A stretch of 10,012 bases of DNA from Xanthomonas translucens pv. translucens DSM 18974 (GTDB taxonomy: Bacteria; Pseudomonadota; Gammaproteobacteria; Xanthomonadales; Xanthomonadaceae), in assembly GCF_000331775.1 (NCBI RefSeq), contig NZ_CAPJ01000231.1, positions 1 through 10,012 on the forward strand. Direction: 5' to 3'. The notes under the pieces are model-generated. The model saw only the letters and a program-made list of their open reading frames with translations. It ran no database searches and had not been told where the DNA came from. Every line of letters starts with the position of its first letter. Position 1 is the first letter of the stretch. This document shows, in pieces, positions 9,641-10,012 of the stretch. The position numbers and the translations under genes were made by a program.

Positions 9641-9791
9641 AACGCAAAAAAAGCCCCCGAAAACCAGTGCTTAAAGTAGTGCAGGTCATAGGGATTGGTA
9701 TAAGCTTGGAGGTTCCTGCGGTATCAAACCGCCTGAACTGGGATTCAGATTCTTCACGAATCCCGGCCCCCCTAAATCGAGTCATTGGCGC
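9641..9791 (+). other. tonB upstream region with structured leader
   Basis: This 151-bp gap between the TPR gene and tonB holds a candidate extended -10 promoter (9696-9704) and a leader of about 80 nt with several inverted repeats. These are GCGGT/ACCGC (9718-9722 with 9728-9732), CTGAA/TTCAG (9733-9737 with 9744-9748) and GGGATTC/GAATCCC (9740-9746 with 9758-9764). The last two overlap and cannot form together. An A-run and C-rich stretch lie just after the TPR stop, but no clear terminator is formed. I recognise no known riboswitch here and see no good Fur box. Confidence 0.5.
9696..9704 (+). promoter_or_regulatory. Candidate tonB promoter, extended -10
   Basis: TGGTATAAG has TGn directly before TATAAG, one mismatch from TATAAT. 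The -35 position (around 9675-9681) has no TTGACA-like sequence, as also at gyrB. Transcription would start near 9711, placing the hairpins at 9718-9764 in the tonB leader. Confidence 0.45.
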
Positions 9792-10012
9792 ATGACGGAA
9801 CAATTGGTCATCAATCGGCATTACGACAGAGATGAAGCTTCCGGCCTCAGCTGGCCGCGCATCATCGGTATTGCCTTCGTAATCGCGCTGCATCTGGCAG
9901 CGCTGATGTTGTTGCTGATTCCAGCCGTTGCGCCGAAGGCCGCAGCGGAGAAGGAACGCAACATCGTCGTCACCCTGGTCGACGCCCCGCCGCCGCCCCC
10001 GCCGCCGCCGCC
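9792..10012 (+). CDS. tonB: TonB energy-transducing protein (partial, 3' end missing)
   Basis: TonB spans the periplasm and transfers proton-motive energy from ExbB-ExbD to outer-membrane receptors for siderophores, vitamin B12 and, in Xanthomonas, plant carbohydrates. Seventy-three residues are visible from the ATG at 9792. A short cytoplasmic N-terminus (MTEQLVINRHYDRDEASGLSW) is followed by one transmembrane helix (about residues 23-43) containing His34, matching the essential His of the TonB membrane anchor. After it come a short periplasmic stretch (KERNIVVTLVDA) and the start of a polyproline linker of at least eight Pro codons at the window edge. The C-terminal receptor-binding domain lies beyond. 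No better start is found upstream in this frame; the ribosome-binding site is weak. In Xanthomonas exbB, exbD1 and exbD2 normally follow. Confidence 0.93.
   Translation, partial: MTEQLVINRHYDRDEASGLSWPRIIGIAFVIALHLAALMLLLIPAVAPKAAAEKERNIVVTLVDAPPPPPPPP

Noticed and set aside
9641..9791. Fur box upstream of tonB
   Set aside because: I looked for a GATAATGATAATCATTATC-like sequence and found no convincing match.
9975..10012. CCG/CCC run at the window end as a microsatellite
   Set aside because: It is the in-frame polyproline linker of TonB, a normal feature of the family; repeat-length variation is possible but cannot be judged from a cut-off run.

Overview
The window is a replication-origin neighbourhood from a GC-rich gammaproteobacterium, almost certainly Xanthomonas or a close relative in Xanthomonadaceae. 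The evidence is the gene order dnaA-dnaN-recF-gyrB followed by a CPBP-family membrane protein, an M48 lipoprotein protease, a secreted TPR protein and tonB. The sequences of DnaA, the long-insert GyrB and the proline-rich TonB also fit. All genes lie on the + strand. The large antisense reading frames are codon-bias shadows. This is mostly core genome; I see no prophage, insertion sequence, CRISPR array or defence island.

Positions 1-1034 hold the 3' part of dnaA (AAA+ domain and DNA-binding domain; the N-terminal ~100 residues lie off the window). The 321-bp gap to dnaN looks like oriC. It has one perfect DnaA box, one box with a single mismatch in inverted orientation, a consensus IHF core match, and an AT-rich stretch just before dnaN. 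dnaN (1356-2456) encodes the sliding clamp. It is followed by a perfect 18-bp palindrome that is a ParB-binding parS site, a strong hairpin terminator, and a REP-like palindromic repeat. recF (2818-3918) carries two more parS sites inside its coding sequence. Three centromere sites therefore lie within 1.4 kb of each other, starting about 1.1 kb from oriC.

gyrB (4033-6480) is complete and has its own extended -10 promoter between recF and gyrB. Together dnaA, dnaN, recF and gyrB provide initiation, processivity, gap repair and supercoil control, while oriC and parS link initiation to chromosome segregation.

The second half (6561 onward) encodes envelope functions: a multi-pass CPBP intramembrane protease homologue, a LoiP/YggG-like M48 lipoprotein metalloprotease, a periplasmic TPR protein with a clear signal peptide, and the start of tonB, cut off in its polyproline linker. 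In Xanthomonas tonB is normally followed by exbB and exbD genes. The 151-bp tonB leader contains a candidate promoter and two mutually exclusive hairpins. That leader and the parS cluster are the parts most worth checking.
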